Assembly: GCF_007290395.2 (NCBI RefSeq)
Contig: NZ_CP041656.2
Span: 7,101,501 to 7,165,500, forward strand
Source: Bradyrhizobium cosmicum
Lineage (GTDB): Bacteria > Pseudomonadota > Alphaproteobacteria > Rhizobiales > Xanthobacteraceae
DNA: 64,000 bases
Direction: 5' to 3'
The first letter of the stretch is position 1. Each line of letters begins with the position of its first letter. The translations under genes were made by a program, and so were the position numbers. Below, one piece after another: positions 46,110 to 55,033 of the stretch. The notes under the pieces are model-generated. The model was not told where the DNA came from. It saw nothing but the letters and a program-made list of their open reading frames with translations, and made no database searches.

Positions 46110-46865
46110 TCAGTGGCCCAGATAGACTTCGATGACCTTGGGGTCGTTCTTCACCTTCTCCATGGTGCCCTCGGAGAGGATCTGGCCCTGGTGAAGCACG
46201 GTGACCTTGTGTGCGATGTCCTCGACGAACTTCATGTCGTGCTCGATCACCAGAACTGAACGGTTCTTGATGATGCGGTTGAGCAGCTCGGCGGTTTTGG
46301 CGCGCTCGGACACGCTCATGCCGGCGACGGGCTCGTCGAGCATCAGCAGGTCCGGATCCTGGATCAGCAGCATGCCGATCTCGAGCCACTGCTTCTGGCC
46401 GTGGCTGAGCAGATCGGCATTCACGTTCAGCCGGTCCTTCAGGAAAATCATCTCGGCGACCTCGTGCACCCGGTCGCGCACAGCGGCGTCGCGGGTGAAG
46501 GTTAGCGCACCGAACACGGAACGGCCGCGCGGATAGGAGATTTCGAGATTCTCGAACACGGTGAGATCGTCGTAGATCGACGGGTTCTGGAATTTGCGCC
46601 CGACGCCGGTCTTGACGATCTCGTTCTCCTTCATCCGCGTCAGCTCCTTGCCGCGGAACTGGATCGAGCCTGAGGTGGCCTTGGTCTTGCCGCAGATCAA
46701 ATCGAGCACCGTGGTCTTGCCGGCACCGTTCGGGCCGATGATGACGCGGATTTCGTTCTCGTCGACGTAGAAGGAGAGATCGTTGACCGCCTTGAACCCG
46801 TCGAACGAGACGGTGAGCGCTTCGACGGCGAGCAGAAATTCCTTGGGCTGATGACCTACGAGCAT
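46110..46865 (-). CDS. urtD: ABC transporter ATP-binding protein, UrtD-like
   Basis: 251 residues. Walker A GPNGAGKTT near residue 43, VGRKFQNPSIYDDLTVFENL near 88 (the UrtD/LivG-type Q-loop), an unusual signature LLSHGQKQWLE near 153, Walker B LLMLDEPVAGMS near 170. The S-H-G-Q-K-Q-W-L-E signature is a UrtD trait. It works with UrtE under the UrtBC permeases. Confidence 0.91.
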   Translation of the reverse strand: MLVGHQPKEFLLAVEALTVSFDGFKAVNDLSFYVDENEIRVIIGPNGAGKTTVLDLICGKTKATSGSIQFRGKELTRMKENEIVKTGVGRKFQNPSIYDDLTVFENLEISYPRGRSVFGALTFTRDAAVRDRVHEVAEMIFLKDRLNVNADLLSHGQKQWLEIGMLLIQDPDLLMLDEPVAGMSVSERAKTAELLNRIIKNRSVLVIEHDMKFVEDIAHKVTVLHQGQILSEGTMEKVKNDPKVIEVYLGH

Positions 46866-46875
46866 GATGATCTCC

Positions 46876-48018
46876 TCACTCCGCCGGGGCGCCGTCGGCG
46901 ACCGAGCTGTCGGTCCAGCCTTCGGGTTTCGGTTTGCGCGACGAGATCAGGCGATCGATGCGCGGCTGCACATAGTCGCCCCAGATCCCGGCAAGTCCGT
47001 TCGGGAAGGCGAGGACCACGGCGATGAACAGGCCGCCGAGGCCGAACAGCCACAATTCGGGAAAGGTTTCCGACAGGCTGGTCTTGGCGAAGTTGACCAG
47101 CAGGGTGCCGTAGACCGCGCCGAGGATCGACAGCCGGCCACCGACCGCGGTGTAGATCACCATCTCGATCGACGGCACGATGCCGACGAAGGACGGCGAC
47201 ATGAAGCCGACATTGAGCGCGAACATGGCGCCGCCGATCGCAGCGAACACGGCGGCGATGCAGAAGGCGAAGATCTTGAAGTTCGCGACGCTGTAACCGG
47301 AGAACCGGACCCGGTCCTCCTTCTCGCGCATCGCGACCAGGATGCGTCCGAGCTTGGAGTGCCGGACGAACTGCGCGATCATGATGCAGGCAAACAGGCA
47401 CCCGACCTCGAAGAAGTACAGCACGACCTTGGCGTGATCGGGCCTGATATCCCAGCCCTTCAGTGTCCGCAGATCGGTCATGCCGTTGATGCCGCCGGTG
47501 TAGCCCTGCTGCCCGACGATCAGGATGGTGAGGATGGCCGCGACCGCCTGGGTAATAATCGCGAAATAAGTGCCGCCGACCCGGCGCTTGAACATCGCGG
47601 TGCCGATGATCAGGGCGAAGATGCCCGGCACCAGAATGATGGCGGCGATGGTGAAGGTAAGGCTGTGAAAGGGCTTCCAGAACAGCGGCAGCGCGGTGAT
47701 CTGATTCCAGTCCATGAAGTCGGGAATGCCGGGGGTCGACTGGATCTTGGTGTTCTCCACGCTCGAGGCCTCGAGCTTGAGGAACATCGCCATGCAGTAG
47801 CCGCCGAGGCCGAAGAATACGCCCTGACCGAGGCTGAGAATGCCGCCATAGCCCCAGCAGATCACCAGCCCCAGCGCGACGAAGGCATAAGTCAGGTATT
47901 TGGCGACCAGATTGAGCCTGAAGACATCGAGCGTGAGCGGGAGGACCACCACCAGGAAGACCGCGAGCAACAGAATTCCGATCAGCTCCGATCGATTGAA
48001 GAAGCGATTGTCGGTCAT
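46876..48018 (-). CDS. urtC: ABC transporter permease, UrtC-like
   Basis: 380 residues from the ATG at 48018 with GGAAGG upstream. About ten hydrophobic segments; GYGGILSLGQGVFFGLGGYCMAMFL near residue 55 and the LivM-type coupling loop REKEDRVRFSGYSVANFKIFAF near 230 identify it. An insert after the second helix (SVENTKIQSTPGIPDFMDWN) is typical of UrtC compared with LivM. It forms the membrane channel with UrtB. Confidence 0.92.
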   Translation of the reverse strand: MTDNRFFNRSELIGILLLAVFLVVVLPLTLDVFRLNLVAKYLTYAFVALGLVICWGYGGILSLGQGVFFGLGGYCMAMFLKLEASSVENTKIQSTPGIPDFMDWNQITALPLFWKPFHSLTFTIAAIILVPGIFALIIGTAMFKRRVGGTYFAIITQAVAAILTILIVGQQGYTGGINGMTDLRTLKGWDIRPDHAKVVLYFFEVGCLFACIMIAQFVRHSKLGRILVAMREKEDRVRFSGYSVANFKIFAFCIAAVFAAIGGAMFALNVGFMSPSFVGIVPSIEMVIYTAVGGRLSILGAVYGTLLVNFAKTSLSETFPELWLFGLGGLFIAVVLAFPNGLAGIWGDYVQPRIDRLISSRKPKPEGWTDSSVADGAPAE

Positions 48019-48037
48019 TGCATCAGCCTTCCGTTTC

Positions 48038-48964
48038 TCACTTGCGGACCTTGAGGGCAAACAGCCCTTGCGGCCGCAGCATCAGGATTCCGACGACGGC
48101 GAGCAGCGTCAGCACCTTGGCCATCGAGCCCGACATGAAGAACTCGAGGGTGGATTGCGTCTGCGAGATCGAGAAAGCCGAGGCGATGGTGCCGATCAGG
48201 CTCGCGGCGCCGCCGAACACGACGACAAGGAACGTATCGACGATGTAGAGCTGACCGGACGTCGGCCCGGTGGAGCCAATCATGGTGAAGGCGCTGCCGG
48301 CGACGCCGGCGATGCCGCAACCGAGTCCGAAGGTGTAGCGATCGACCTTCTCGGTGTTGATGCCGACGGCGCCGGCCATGATGCGGTTCTGCACCACCGC
48401 ACGAACCTGCCGGCCCCAGCGCGACTTGTACATCACGTAGGCGACACCGATGGTGATCAGCACGGTCAGGCACATCACGAAGACGCCGTTGATCGGCACC
48501 TCGATGCTGTCGGTCACGTGCAGCGACCCGAGCATCCACTGCGGCAGCTCGACACCGACCTCGCGCGCGCCGAACACGGACCGATAGGCCTGCTGCAGAA
48601 TCAAGCTGAGGCCCCAGGTGGCCAGCAGCGTATCGAGCGGGCGCTTGTAGAGATGCCGTATCAGCACCCACTCTACCAGCATTCCCAGCGCACCTGATGC
48701 GACAAAGGCCAGGATCATCGCGAGGAAGAAGTAACCGCTGAACAGGCTCGGCAAATAGGTCTGGAAGAAATTCGAGGTCATCCAGGTGACGTAGGCACCG
48801 AGGATCATGAACTCGCCATGGGCCATGTTGATGACGCCCATCTGGCCGAAGATGATGGCAAGACCCAGCGCCATCAGCACGTAGACCGAGAACAGGATCA
48901 GTCCCGCAAAACCCTGCATGACGAAGATGGAGCCAAGATCACCAAGCGAATAGTCGCCGAACAT
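48038..48964 (-). CDS. urtB: ABC transporter permease, UrtB-like
   Basis: 308 residues. The ATG at 48964 has GGAGGA 5-6 bases upstream. LivH-family core: ALGLAIIFGQMGVINMAHGEFMILGAYV near residue 32, and the coupling loop VQNRIMAGAVGINTEKVDRYTFGLG near 185. The Q-N-R-x-M-A-x-x-x-G-I-N-T form is the UrtB version. The gap to urtA (48965-49096) shows no gene. Confidence 0.92.
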   Translation of the reverse strand: MFGDYSLGDLGSIFVMQGFAGLILFSVYVLMALGLAIIFGQMGVINMAHGEFMILGAYVTWMTSNFFQTYLPSLFSGYFFLAMILAFVASGALGMLVEWVLIRHLYKRPLDTLLATWGLSLILQQAYRSVFGAREVGVELPQWMLGSLHVTDSIEVPINGVFVMCLTVLITIGVAYVMYKSRWGRQVRAVVQNRIMAGAVGINTEKVDRYTFGLGCGIAGVAGSAFTMIGSTGPTSGQLYIVDTFLVVVFGGAASLIGTIASAFSISQTQSTLEFFMSGSMAKVLTLLAVVGILMLRPQGLFALKVRK

Positions 48965-49096
48965 CGATGTCCTCCGTCGGGATAAGGTCCCGCGTCGCGA
49001 GCAGGTTCGCGACGCGGGGGCTTTGGGCGTGGAGTTGCTGTCCACGCCAGGGAGAGGCTTGGTCTTTGAGGGAAACGGCGATCGACGCCGCGCCTG

Positions 49097-50356
49097 TTAC
49101 TGATAGCCCTTCGGGAACGGATCCGGCTCGACGAGATCGGCGGTCTCGTAGATCAGCTCGAACTGACCATCGAGCTTGGCGCGTCCCACCCGGGTCTTCG
49201 ACCAGAGGTGATGATTTTCGTGGATGCGCACATAGCCTTCCGGAGCCCCCTTGAACTCGACGCCCGGCGAAGCCGCCGCGATCTTGTCGACGTCGAAGGA
49301 GCCCGCCTTCTCGACCGTCAATTTCCACAGCCACGGGCCGAGATAGGCAGCCTGGGTGACGTCTCCGATCACGGTCTTTTCGCCCCACATCTTCTTGAAC
49401 GCGGGCACGAACGTCTTGTTGTTCGGGTTGTCGAGCGACTGGAAGTACTTCATGCAGGCATAGGCACCCGCGATGTTCTCGCCGCCGATGCCGTCGATCT
49501 CGTCTTCGGTCACCGAGATCGTCAGCAGGGCCTGCTTGGACAGGTCGATGCCGGCAGCCTTGAGCTGCTTGTAGAACGCGACGTTCGAGCCGCCGACGAC
49601 GTCGGTGAAGATCACGTCGGGCTTGGTCAGCTTGATCTTGTTGATGACCGAGTTGAACTGGGTGTTGCCGAGCGGATAATATTCCTCGCCGACGACCTTG
49701 CCCTTCAGCACGTTTTCGACGTGCTTGCGCGCGATCTTGTTCGAGGTACGCGGCCAGATGTAGTCGGAGCCGATGAAGAAGAACGACTTGGCGCCCTTTT
49801 CCTTGGCGATCCAGTTCAGCCCGGCGAGAATTTGCTGGGTCGCCTCCTGGCCGGTGTAGATCACGTTCTTGGACTGCTCGAGACCTTCATAGAAGGTCGG
49901 GTAGTAGAGCATGCCGTTATACTGCTCCATGACCGGCAGCACGGCCTTGCGGGATGCCGAGGTCCAGCAGCCCATGATCGCCGCGACCTTGTCGTTGACC
50001 AGCAGCTTCTTGGCCTTTTCGGCGAAGGTCGGCCAGTCGCTGGCGCCGTCTTCCTGGATGAACTTGATCTTGCGCCCGAGCACGCCGCCCATGGCGTTGA
50101 TCTGCTCGATGGCGAGCTTCTCGGCTTCGATCGAGCCGGTCTCGGAGATCGCCATGGTGCCGGTCGCCGAATGCAGGATGCCGACCGTCACCTCGGTGTC
50201 GGTGACCGCGAGGCCCGTGGTGTTGACCGCCGAGGTCGCCGGAGCCTGAGCGAAAGACGCCCGCGGCAACATCGTGATGGCCGGCACGGCGGCCATTCCC
50301 ATCAATAGTTTGCGCCGTAGCGGCGACAACAGACCCTTGTTTGCTTCGTCTGACAT
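49097..50356 (-). CDS. urtA: Urea/short-chain amide ABC transporter substrate-binding protein, UrtA-like
   Basis: 419 residues from the ATG at 50356. A Tat-like signal precedes the mature part: SPLRRKLLMGMAAVPAITMLPRASFAQ. The binding domain (TVGILHSATGTMAISETGS; MGCWTSASRKAVLPV; NGMLYYPTFYEGLEQSKN) follows the UrtA/AmiC/FmdD group of Peripla_BP_6 proteins. The downstream formamidase and amidase genes make amides as well as urea likely ligands. It heads the minus-strand operon and is divergent from the permease-kinase gene, with 167 bases between starts. Confidence 0.92.
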   Translation of the reverse strand: MSDEANKGLLSPLRRKLLMGMAAVPAITMLPRASFAQAPATSAVNTTGLAVTDTEVTVGILHSATGTMAISETGSIEAEKLAIEQINAMGGVLGRKIKFIQEDGASDWPTFAEKAKKLLVNDKVAAIMGCWTSASRKAVLPVMEQYNGMLYYPTFYEGLEQSKNVIYTGQEATQQILAGLNWIAKEKGAKSFFFIGSDYIWPRTSNKIARKHVENVLKGKVVGEEYYPLGNTQFNSVINKIKLTKPDVIFTDVVGGSNVAFYKQLKAAGIDLSKQALLTISVTEDEIDGIGGENIAGAYACMKYFQSLDNPNNKTFVPAFKKMWGEKTVIGDVTQAAYLGPWLWKLTVEKAGSFDVDKIAAASPGVEFKGAPEGYVRIHENHHLWSKTRVGRAKLDGQFELIYETADLVEPDPFPKGYQ

Positions 50357-50428
50357 GAGCACCCCACTTCTTGTTCGAGGACACGCGATTGGTGCCGTGA
50401 GGATGGCTCGAATTTGTGCAGCGCAAGC

Positions 50429-50446
50429 ATACGCAAGATCGCGTAT
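50429..50446. promoter_or_regulatory. Inverted repeat ATACGC-N6-GCGTAT in the urtA/kinase divergent region
   Basis: A 6-6-6 dyad lies between the divergent starts of urtA and the hybrid kinase. A wider, off-centre pair GTGCAG...CTGCAC surrounds it. Its size and place fit a regulator operator acting on one or both promoters; the protein is unknown. Confidence 0.4.
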
Positions 50447-50476
50447 ACTGCACCGCAAAATACCGACGTAGGCTTT

Positions 50477-50492
50477 TGGTACGGGATTTGCG
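50477..50492 (+). promoter_or_regulatory. Candidate sigma-54 promoter for the hybrid kinase gene
   Basis: TGGTAC-GGGAT-TTGCG matches the -24/-12 consensus TGGCAC-N5-TTGCW at the invariant GG and GC with the required 10-base spacing. A start of transcription near 50503 would leave a leader of about 20 bases before the GTG at 50524. Confidence 0.5.
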
Positions 50493-50523
50493 AGGGACGG
50501 AAGAGTTTTGGGAGTGGGGTTAA

Positions 50524-53500
50524 GTGGCAGGGCGGCAGCGAATAGACCGCGTCAGGCGCCAGTATAATCAATGGGTCGCCAACCAGACGCTGGAAGACTA
50601 CGCGCTGCGCTTCACCGCCAAGAGCGCGCGGCGCTGGTCCGCCGCCCGCGTCGCCAACACTGCGATGGGCGCAATCTCCTTCCTGGTGCTCGAGGCGATC
50701 GGCGGCACCATCACCCTCAACTACGGCGTCACCAACGCCGCTGCCGCGATCCTCGTCGTCTCCACCATCATCTTCTTCTGCGGTGTCCCGATTGCCTATT
50801 ATGCCGCCAAATGCGGCATCGACATTGACCTGCTCACCCGCGGTGCCGGCTTCGGCTACATCGGCTCGACCGTCACCTCGCTGATCTACGCGTCCTTCAC
50901 CTTCATCTTTTTCGCGGTCGAGGCGGTGATCCTGGCGACTGCGCTGGAGATGTGCCTGGGGATTCCGCGCCCGATCGGCTACCTCATCAGTGCCGTCGCG
51001 ATCATCCCGCTCGTGACCTACGGCATTACGCTGATCAGCCGCTTCCAGCTCTGGACGCAGCCGCTCTGGATCGTCCTTCACATCCTTCCCTTCGCCGCGA
51101 TCGCATGGGCCAATCCCCATTCCTTCACGGAATGGCACAAATTCGCCGGCGAGCACGGCGACCTCGGCGGTCATTTCGACCTGCTGCTGTTCGGCGTCGC
51201 ATCCTCCGTGGTGTTCTCGTTGGTGGCGCAGATCGGCGAGCAGGTCGATTTCCTTCGCTTTTTGCCGCGCGACCGCCGCACGTCGAAAACGTCATGGTGG
51301 ATTGCGTTGATGAGCGCAGGTCCGGGCTGGATCGTGCTCGGCGCATTGAAACTGCTGGCCGGCTCGTTCCTCGCTTTCTTTGCGCTCAGCCACGGCGTGC
51401 CGCCGGAAGAAGCCGCCGAGCCCGCGCATATGTATCTCGTGGCGTTTCGATACGTGCTGTCGGATCCGGATCTCTCGCTGGCCCTCACCGGCGTCTTCGT
51501 GGTGCTGTCGCAGCTCAAGATCAACGTCACCAACGCCTATGCCGGCTCGATTGCCTGGTCGAACTTCTTCTCACGCCTGACGCACAGCCACCCCGGGCGC
51601 GTCGTCTGGCTGGTGTTCAACGTGATGGTGGCGCTGCTGCTGATGGAGATCGGCGTCTACAAGGCCCTGGAGCAGACGCTCGCGCTTTACTCCAACGTCG
51701 CGATCGCCTGGGTCGGCGCGCTGGTGTCCGATCTCGTGATCAACAAGCCGCTCGGCCTGCGTCCGCCGCAGATGGAGTTCAAGCGCGCGCATCTCTACGA
51801 CATCAATCCCGTCGGCGTCGGCGCGATGACGCTCGCGATCATCGTCTCGATCGCGGCGTTCTACGGCTTGTTCGGCCCGACCATGAAGGCGCTCGCCGCC
51901 TTCGTCGCGCTGACGGTTGCCTTCGTCACAGCCCCGATCATCGCCTGGCTCACCGGCGGCAAGTTCTACATCGCGCGCAAGCCGAAGCGGAGCTGGGCCA
52001 ACATCGAGTCCATCCAATGTTGTATCTGCGAGCATAGCTTCGAGCCTGAGGACATGACATCCTGCCCGGCCTATGCCGGCCCCATTTGTTCGCTGTGCTG
52101 TTCCCTCGACGCGCGCTGCCACGACCTCTGCAAGCCTCACGCGCGCGCGCAGGTGCAGTTTGCCGATGCGCTGAGCAAGATTCTGCCGCAGCCGATCTAC
52201 CAGCGGATCAACTCGCAGTTCGGCCACTACATCGGCGTGTTCCTCGTCTCGGCCGGCCTCGTCGCGCTGGTGCTCGGACTGATCTATCTCCAGACCTCCG
52301 CGAGCGTGCATGGCGAGAACACGCTCATCTCCAACGTGCTCTGGAAGGTGTTCTTCTCGCTCAGCATCATCATCGGCGTGGTCGCCTGGCTGTTCGTGCT
52401 GGCGCAGCAGAGCCGCCGCGCGGCAGAGGCTGAAACCAGACGGCAGACAACGCTCCTGATTCAGGAGATCGACGCACACAAGCGCACCGATGCCGAGCTC
52501 CAGCGCGCCAAGGAGGTTGCCGAATCCGCCAACCTCGCCAAGAGCCGCTATGTGGTGGGCCTCAGCCACGAGCTGCGTTCTCCGCTGAACGCGATCAGCG
52601 GCTATGCCCAGCTCCTCGAGCAGGACGCCTCGCTTCAGACCAAGCCGAAGGATCAGGTCCGCGTCGTCCGCCGCAGCGCCGATCATCTCTCCGGCCTGAT
52701 CGACGGCATTCTGGACATCTCCAAGATCGAGGCGGGGCGGCTGTATCTGTCGCGCGACGAGGTCCGGCTTGGCGAATTCCTGGACCAGCTCGTCGGCATG
52801 TTCCGCCTTCAGGCCGCGGCCAAGGGCATCGACTTCGTATTCCGCCGACCGATGCACCTGCCGGTCGTGGTCTACGCCGACGAGAAGCGGCTGCGCCAGG
52901 TGCTGATCAATTTGCTCTCCAACGCGATCAAGTTCACCCAGGCCGGCAGCGTGCAGTTCGTCGTGCACTATCGCAGCCCCGTCGCCGAGTTCGAGGTGAT
53001 CGATACCGGCCCCGGCATCCAGGGTGACGATCTCGAACGCATCTTCGCGCCCTTCGAGCGCGGCGCGCTCGGCGTATCACAGCCGCAGACCGGGACCGGG
53101 CTCGGCCTCACCATCAGCCGTTTGCTCGCCGGGGTGATGGGCGGCGATATCAAGGTCACCAGCACGGTTGGCCGCGGCAGCACGTTCAAGGTGAAGATGC
53201 TGCTGTCCGAGGTCACCAATCCGCAGCGTATCGCGCCGGTGGAGGCCCCGGTCTCCGGCTATCACGGCGCGCGCAAGACCATCCTCATCACCGACGACGA
53301 TCCCGTTCATCGCGACCTCTTGCGCGAGGTGCTGACACCGCTCGGCTTCATCCTGCTCAGCGCGCCCGACGGACCGGGTTGCCTCGCATTGGCGCAGCAT
53401 TGCCGTCCCGATCTGTTTCTGCTCGACATTTCCATGCCGGGCATGGACGGCTGGACCGTCGCGGAGACGCTGCGTGCGAACGGCCATCATCAGGCACGCA

Positions 53501-53895
53501 TCCTGATGGTGTCGGCCAGCGCCCTCGAAGCCCACGGCACTCCGCTGGCGCAACCCTTCCACGACGGCTATCTGATGAAGCCGATCGACATTCCGAGGCT
53601 GCTCGAGACCATCCGCCAGCTCCTCAAGATCGAATGGCAATACGGCTCGGACGAGATCGTCGTTCCGCTATGGCGGCCGGAGAGCGGCTCGCGGCCGCCG
53701 GTTCAGCATATCGAGGCGCTGATCGGGCTCGGCCAGATCGGCTACGTCAAGGGCATCCAATTGAAGCTGGACGAGATCGGCAGCGAGCATCCCGAACATG
53801 CCGACTTCGTCGCGCAGATGCGATCGTTGGTCGACCGCTTCGATCTCGACCAGTATATGGCCACATTGAAAACATTGCATGCGCATGAGCACTGA
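50524..53895 (+). CDS. Hybrid sensor histidine kinase with NCS1-type permease input domain
   Basis: 1123 residues from a GTG with GGGAGTGGGG upstream. Residues about 30-490 form a 10-12-helix membrane domain of the NCS1 nucleobase/cytosine permease type. A Cys-rich stretch follows at 499-536 (C-C-I-C...C-S-L-C-C...C-H-D-L-C). Two more transmembrane helices (about 565-635) and a coiled coil lead to HisKA with phospho-acceptor His682 (SHELRSPLN), an HATPase domain (NLLSNAIKF; GTGLGLTI), a receiver domain with Asp968 (LLDISMPGMDG), and an 80-residue tail. Transporter-kinase fusions such as CbrA sense or couple solute uptake; this one uses a different transporter family. It overlaps the next response-regulator gene and is divergent from the amide importer. 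Confidence 0.93.
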   Translation: MAGRQRIDRVRRQYNQWVANQTLEDYALRFTAKSARRWSAARVANTAMGAISFLVLEAIGGTITLNYGVTNAAAAILVVSTIIFFCGVPIAYYAAKCGIDIDLLTRGAGFGYIGSTVTSLIYASFTFIFFAVEAVILATALEMCLGIPRPIGYLISAVAIIPLVTYGITLISRFQLWTQPLWIVLHILPFAAIAWANPHSFTEWHKFAGEHGDLGGHFDLLLFGVASSVVFSLVAQIGEQVDFLRFLPRDRRTSKTSWWIALMSAGPGWIVLGALKLLAGSFLAFFALSHGVPPEEAAEPAHMYLVAFRYVLSDPDLSLALTGVFVVLSQLKINVTNAYAGSIAWSNFFSRLTHSHPGRVVWLVFNVMVALLLMEIGVYKALEQTLALYSNVAIAWVGALVSDLVINKPLGLRPPQMEFKRAHLYDINPVGVGAMTLAIIVSIAAFYGLFGPTMKALAAFVALTVAFVTAPIIAWLTGGKFYIARKPKRSWANIESIQCCICEHSFEPEDMTSCPAYAGPICSLCCSLDARCHDLCKPHARAQVQFADALSKILPQPIYQRINSQFGHYIGVFLVSAGLVALVLGLIYLQTSASVHGENTLISNVLWKVFFSLSIIIGVVAWLFVLAQQSRRAAEAETRRQTTLLIQEIDAHKRTDAELQRAKEVAESANLAKSRYVVGLSHELRSPLNAISGYAQLLEQDASLQTKPKDQVRVVRRSADHLSGLIDGILDISKIEAGRLYLSRDEVRLGEFLDQLVGMFRLQAAAKGIDFVFRRPMHLPVVVYADEKRLRQVLINLLSNAIKFTQAGSVQFVVHYRSPVAEFEVIDTGPGIQGDDLERIFAPFERGALGVSQPQTGTGLGLTISRLLAGVMGGDIKVTSTVGRGSTFKVKMLLSEVTNPQRIAPVEAPVSGYHGARKTILITDDDPVHRDLLREVLTPLGFILLSAPDGPGCLALAQHCRPDLFLLDISMPGMDGWTVAETLRANGHHQARILMVSASALEAHGTPLAQPFHDGYLMKPIDIPRLLETIRQLLKIEWQYGSDEIVVPLWRPESGSRPPVQHIEALIGLGQIGYVKGIQLKLDEIGSEHPEHADFVAQMRSLVDRFDLDQYMATLKTLHAHEH

Positions 53896-54808
53896 GCCGA
53901 AAAAGCGCGACGTCGCGCTGGTGGTCGACGACTCCCCGGAGACGCTGCGGTTGCTCACCGACGCGCTCGACGGCGCCGGGATGACGGTGATGGTGGCGCT
54001 CGACGGCGCCGCGGCCATGCGCATCGTCGACCAGATCACGCCCGACATCGTGCTTCTCGACGCCGTGATGCCCGGCATGGACGGGTTCGAAACCTGCCGC
54101 CGACTCAAGCGCGATGCCGGCCTTGCCAACGTACCCGTGATCTTCATGACGGGCCTTGCCGAAACCGAGCACATCGTGCGCGGGCTGGATGCCGGTGGCG
54201 TCGACTACGTGACGAAGCCGATCGTGATCGAGGAAATGCTGGCGCGCATCCGCGTCCATCTCGGCAATGCCCGCCTGACCCAGAGCGCGCGGGCCGCGCT
54301 CGACGTCTCCGGCCGGTTCCTGTTCGCGGTCAACCGCCAGGGCAATTTGCTCTGGGCAACACCGCAGGCCCAGAAGCTGCTGGCCGACCACCACGGTGCG
54401 CAGGCCGACGACGACTTCGTCCTGCCGCCGTCACTGCTACAATGGCTGGAACAGGCCAAGGGCAAGGGCAGCTCGAAGTCTCAGGCCGCCTCCCTGCCGG
54501 ACAATCCGCAGCTCCGCTTCTACTACCTTGGCGAAACCGCGCCGAACGAATTCCTGCTGCGGCTGTCCAAGGAATCCGGCACCGCGCTGCCGCCGGAATT
54601 CACCAGCGAGCTCGGCCTCACCACTCGCGAGGGCGAGGTCCTGGCCTGGCTGAGCAAAGGCAAGACCAACCGCGACATCGCGCAGATCCTCGGCCTCAGC
54701 CCACGCACGGTCGACAAGCATCTGGAGCAGATCTACGCCAAGCTCGGAGTGGAGAACCGGACCGCGGCGGCAGCGATCGCGACGAATGCGACGCGAAGGA
54801 ATTCATAG
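53879..54808 (+). CDS. Response regulator with receiver, PAS-like linker and LuxR-type DNA-binding domain
   Basis: 309 residues from the ATG at 53879 (a second ATG at 53885 is equally possible), overlapping the kinase stop. A receiver domain (residues 11-125) has Asp61 in LLDAVMPGMDGFE and the signalling Thr/Lys (FMTG...VTKP). Residues about 140-165 (FLFAVNRQGNLLWATPQAQKLL) look like the start of a PAS-type fold. The C-terminus is a LuxR/GerE HTH (LTTREGEVLAWLSKGKTNRDIAQIL...VDKHLEQIYAKL). It is the evident partner of the hybrid kinase and probably controls transport or amidase genes nearby; the target genes are inferred. Confidence 0.93.
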   Translation: MRMSTEPKKRDVALVVDDSPETLRLLTDALDGAGMTVMVALDGAAAMRIVDQITPDIVLLDAVMPGMDGFETCRRLKRDAGLANVPVIFMTGLAETEHIVRGLDAGGVDYVTKPIVIEEMLARIRVHLGNARLTQSARAALDVSGRFLFAVNRQGNLLWATPQAQKLLADHHGAQADDDFVLPPSLLQWLEQAKGKGSSKSQAASLPDNPQLRFYYLGETAPNEFLLRLSKESGTALPPEFTSELGLTTREGEVLAWLSKGKTNRDIAQILGLSPRTVDKHLEQIYAKLGVENRTAAAAIATNATRRNS

Positions 54809-54849
54809 TCGCGGTGCGAGTGAGTTGAGACATCACTCATCCAACAACC

Positions 54850-54995
54850 GGTGTCGTCCCGGACAAGCGAAGCGCAGATCCGGGATCCATAGCCACAGGG
54901 AGACATTTGGTGAAGACTCGGAGTTGCCCGCTCGCCCTATAACCACTCACTCGGAGGATGGGTCCCGGGTTCGCTTCGCGCCCCGGGACGACAGT
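54850..54995. repeat. Intergenic palindromic repeat, family A copy 2
   Basis: It fills most of the 225-base gap between the response-regulator gene and the converging monooxygenase gene. Left part: GGTGTCGTCCCGGACAAGCGAAGCG...CCATAGCCACAGGGAGACATTTGGTGAAGACTCGGAGTTGCC; right part ends CCCGGGACGACAGTG. The left half matches copy 1 at 3117 closely. Confidence 0.8.
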
Positions 54996-55033
54996 GGAGT
55001 GTGTGGCAATCGCCGCCCCTTACATCTTCCTCC

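Noticed and set aside
44421..46259. Long plus-strand open frame (612 codons) opposite fmdA and urtE
   Set aside because: It runs through the end of one real gene and into the next on the opposite strand, which is not expected of a gene.
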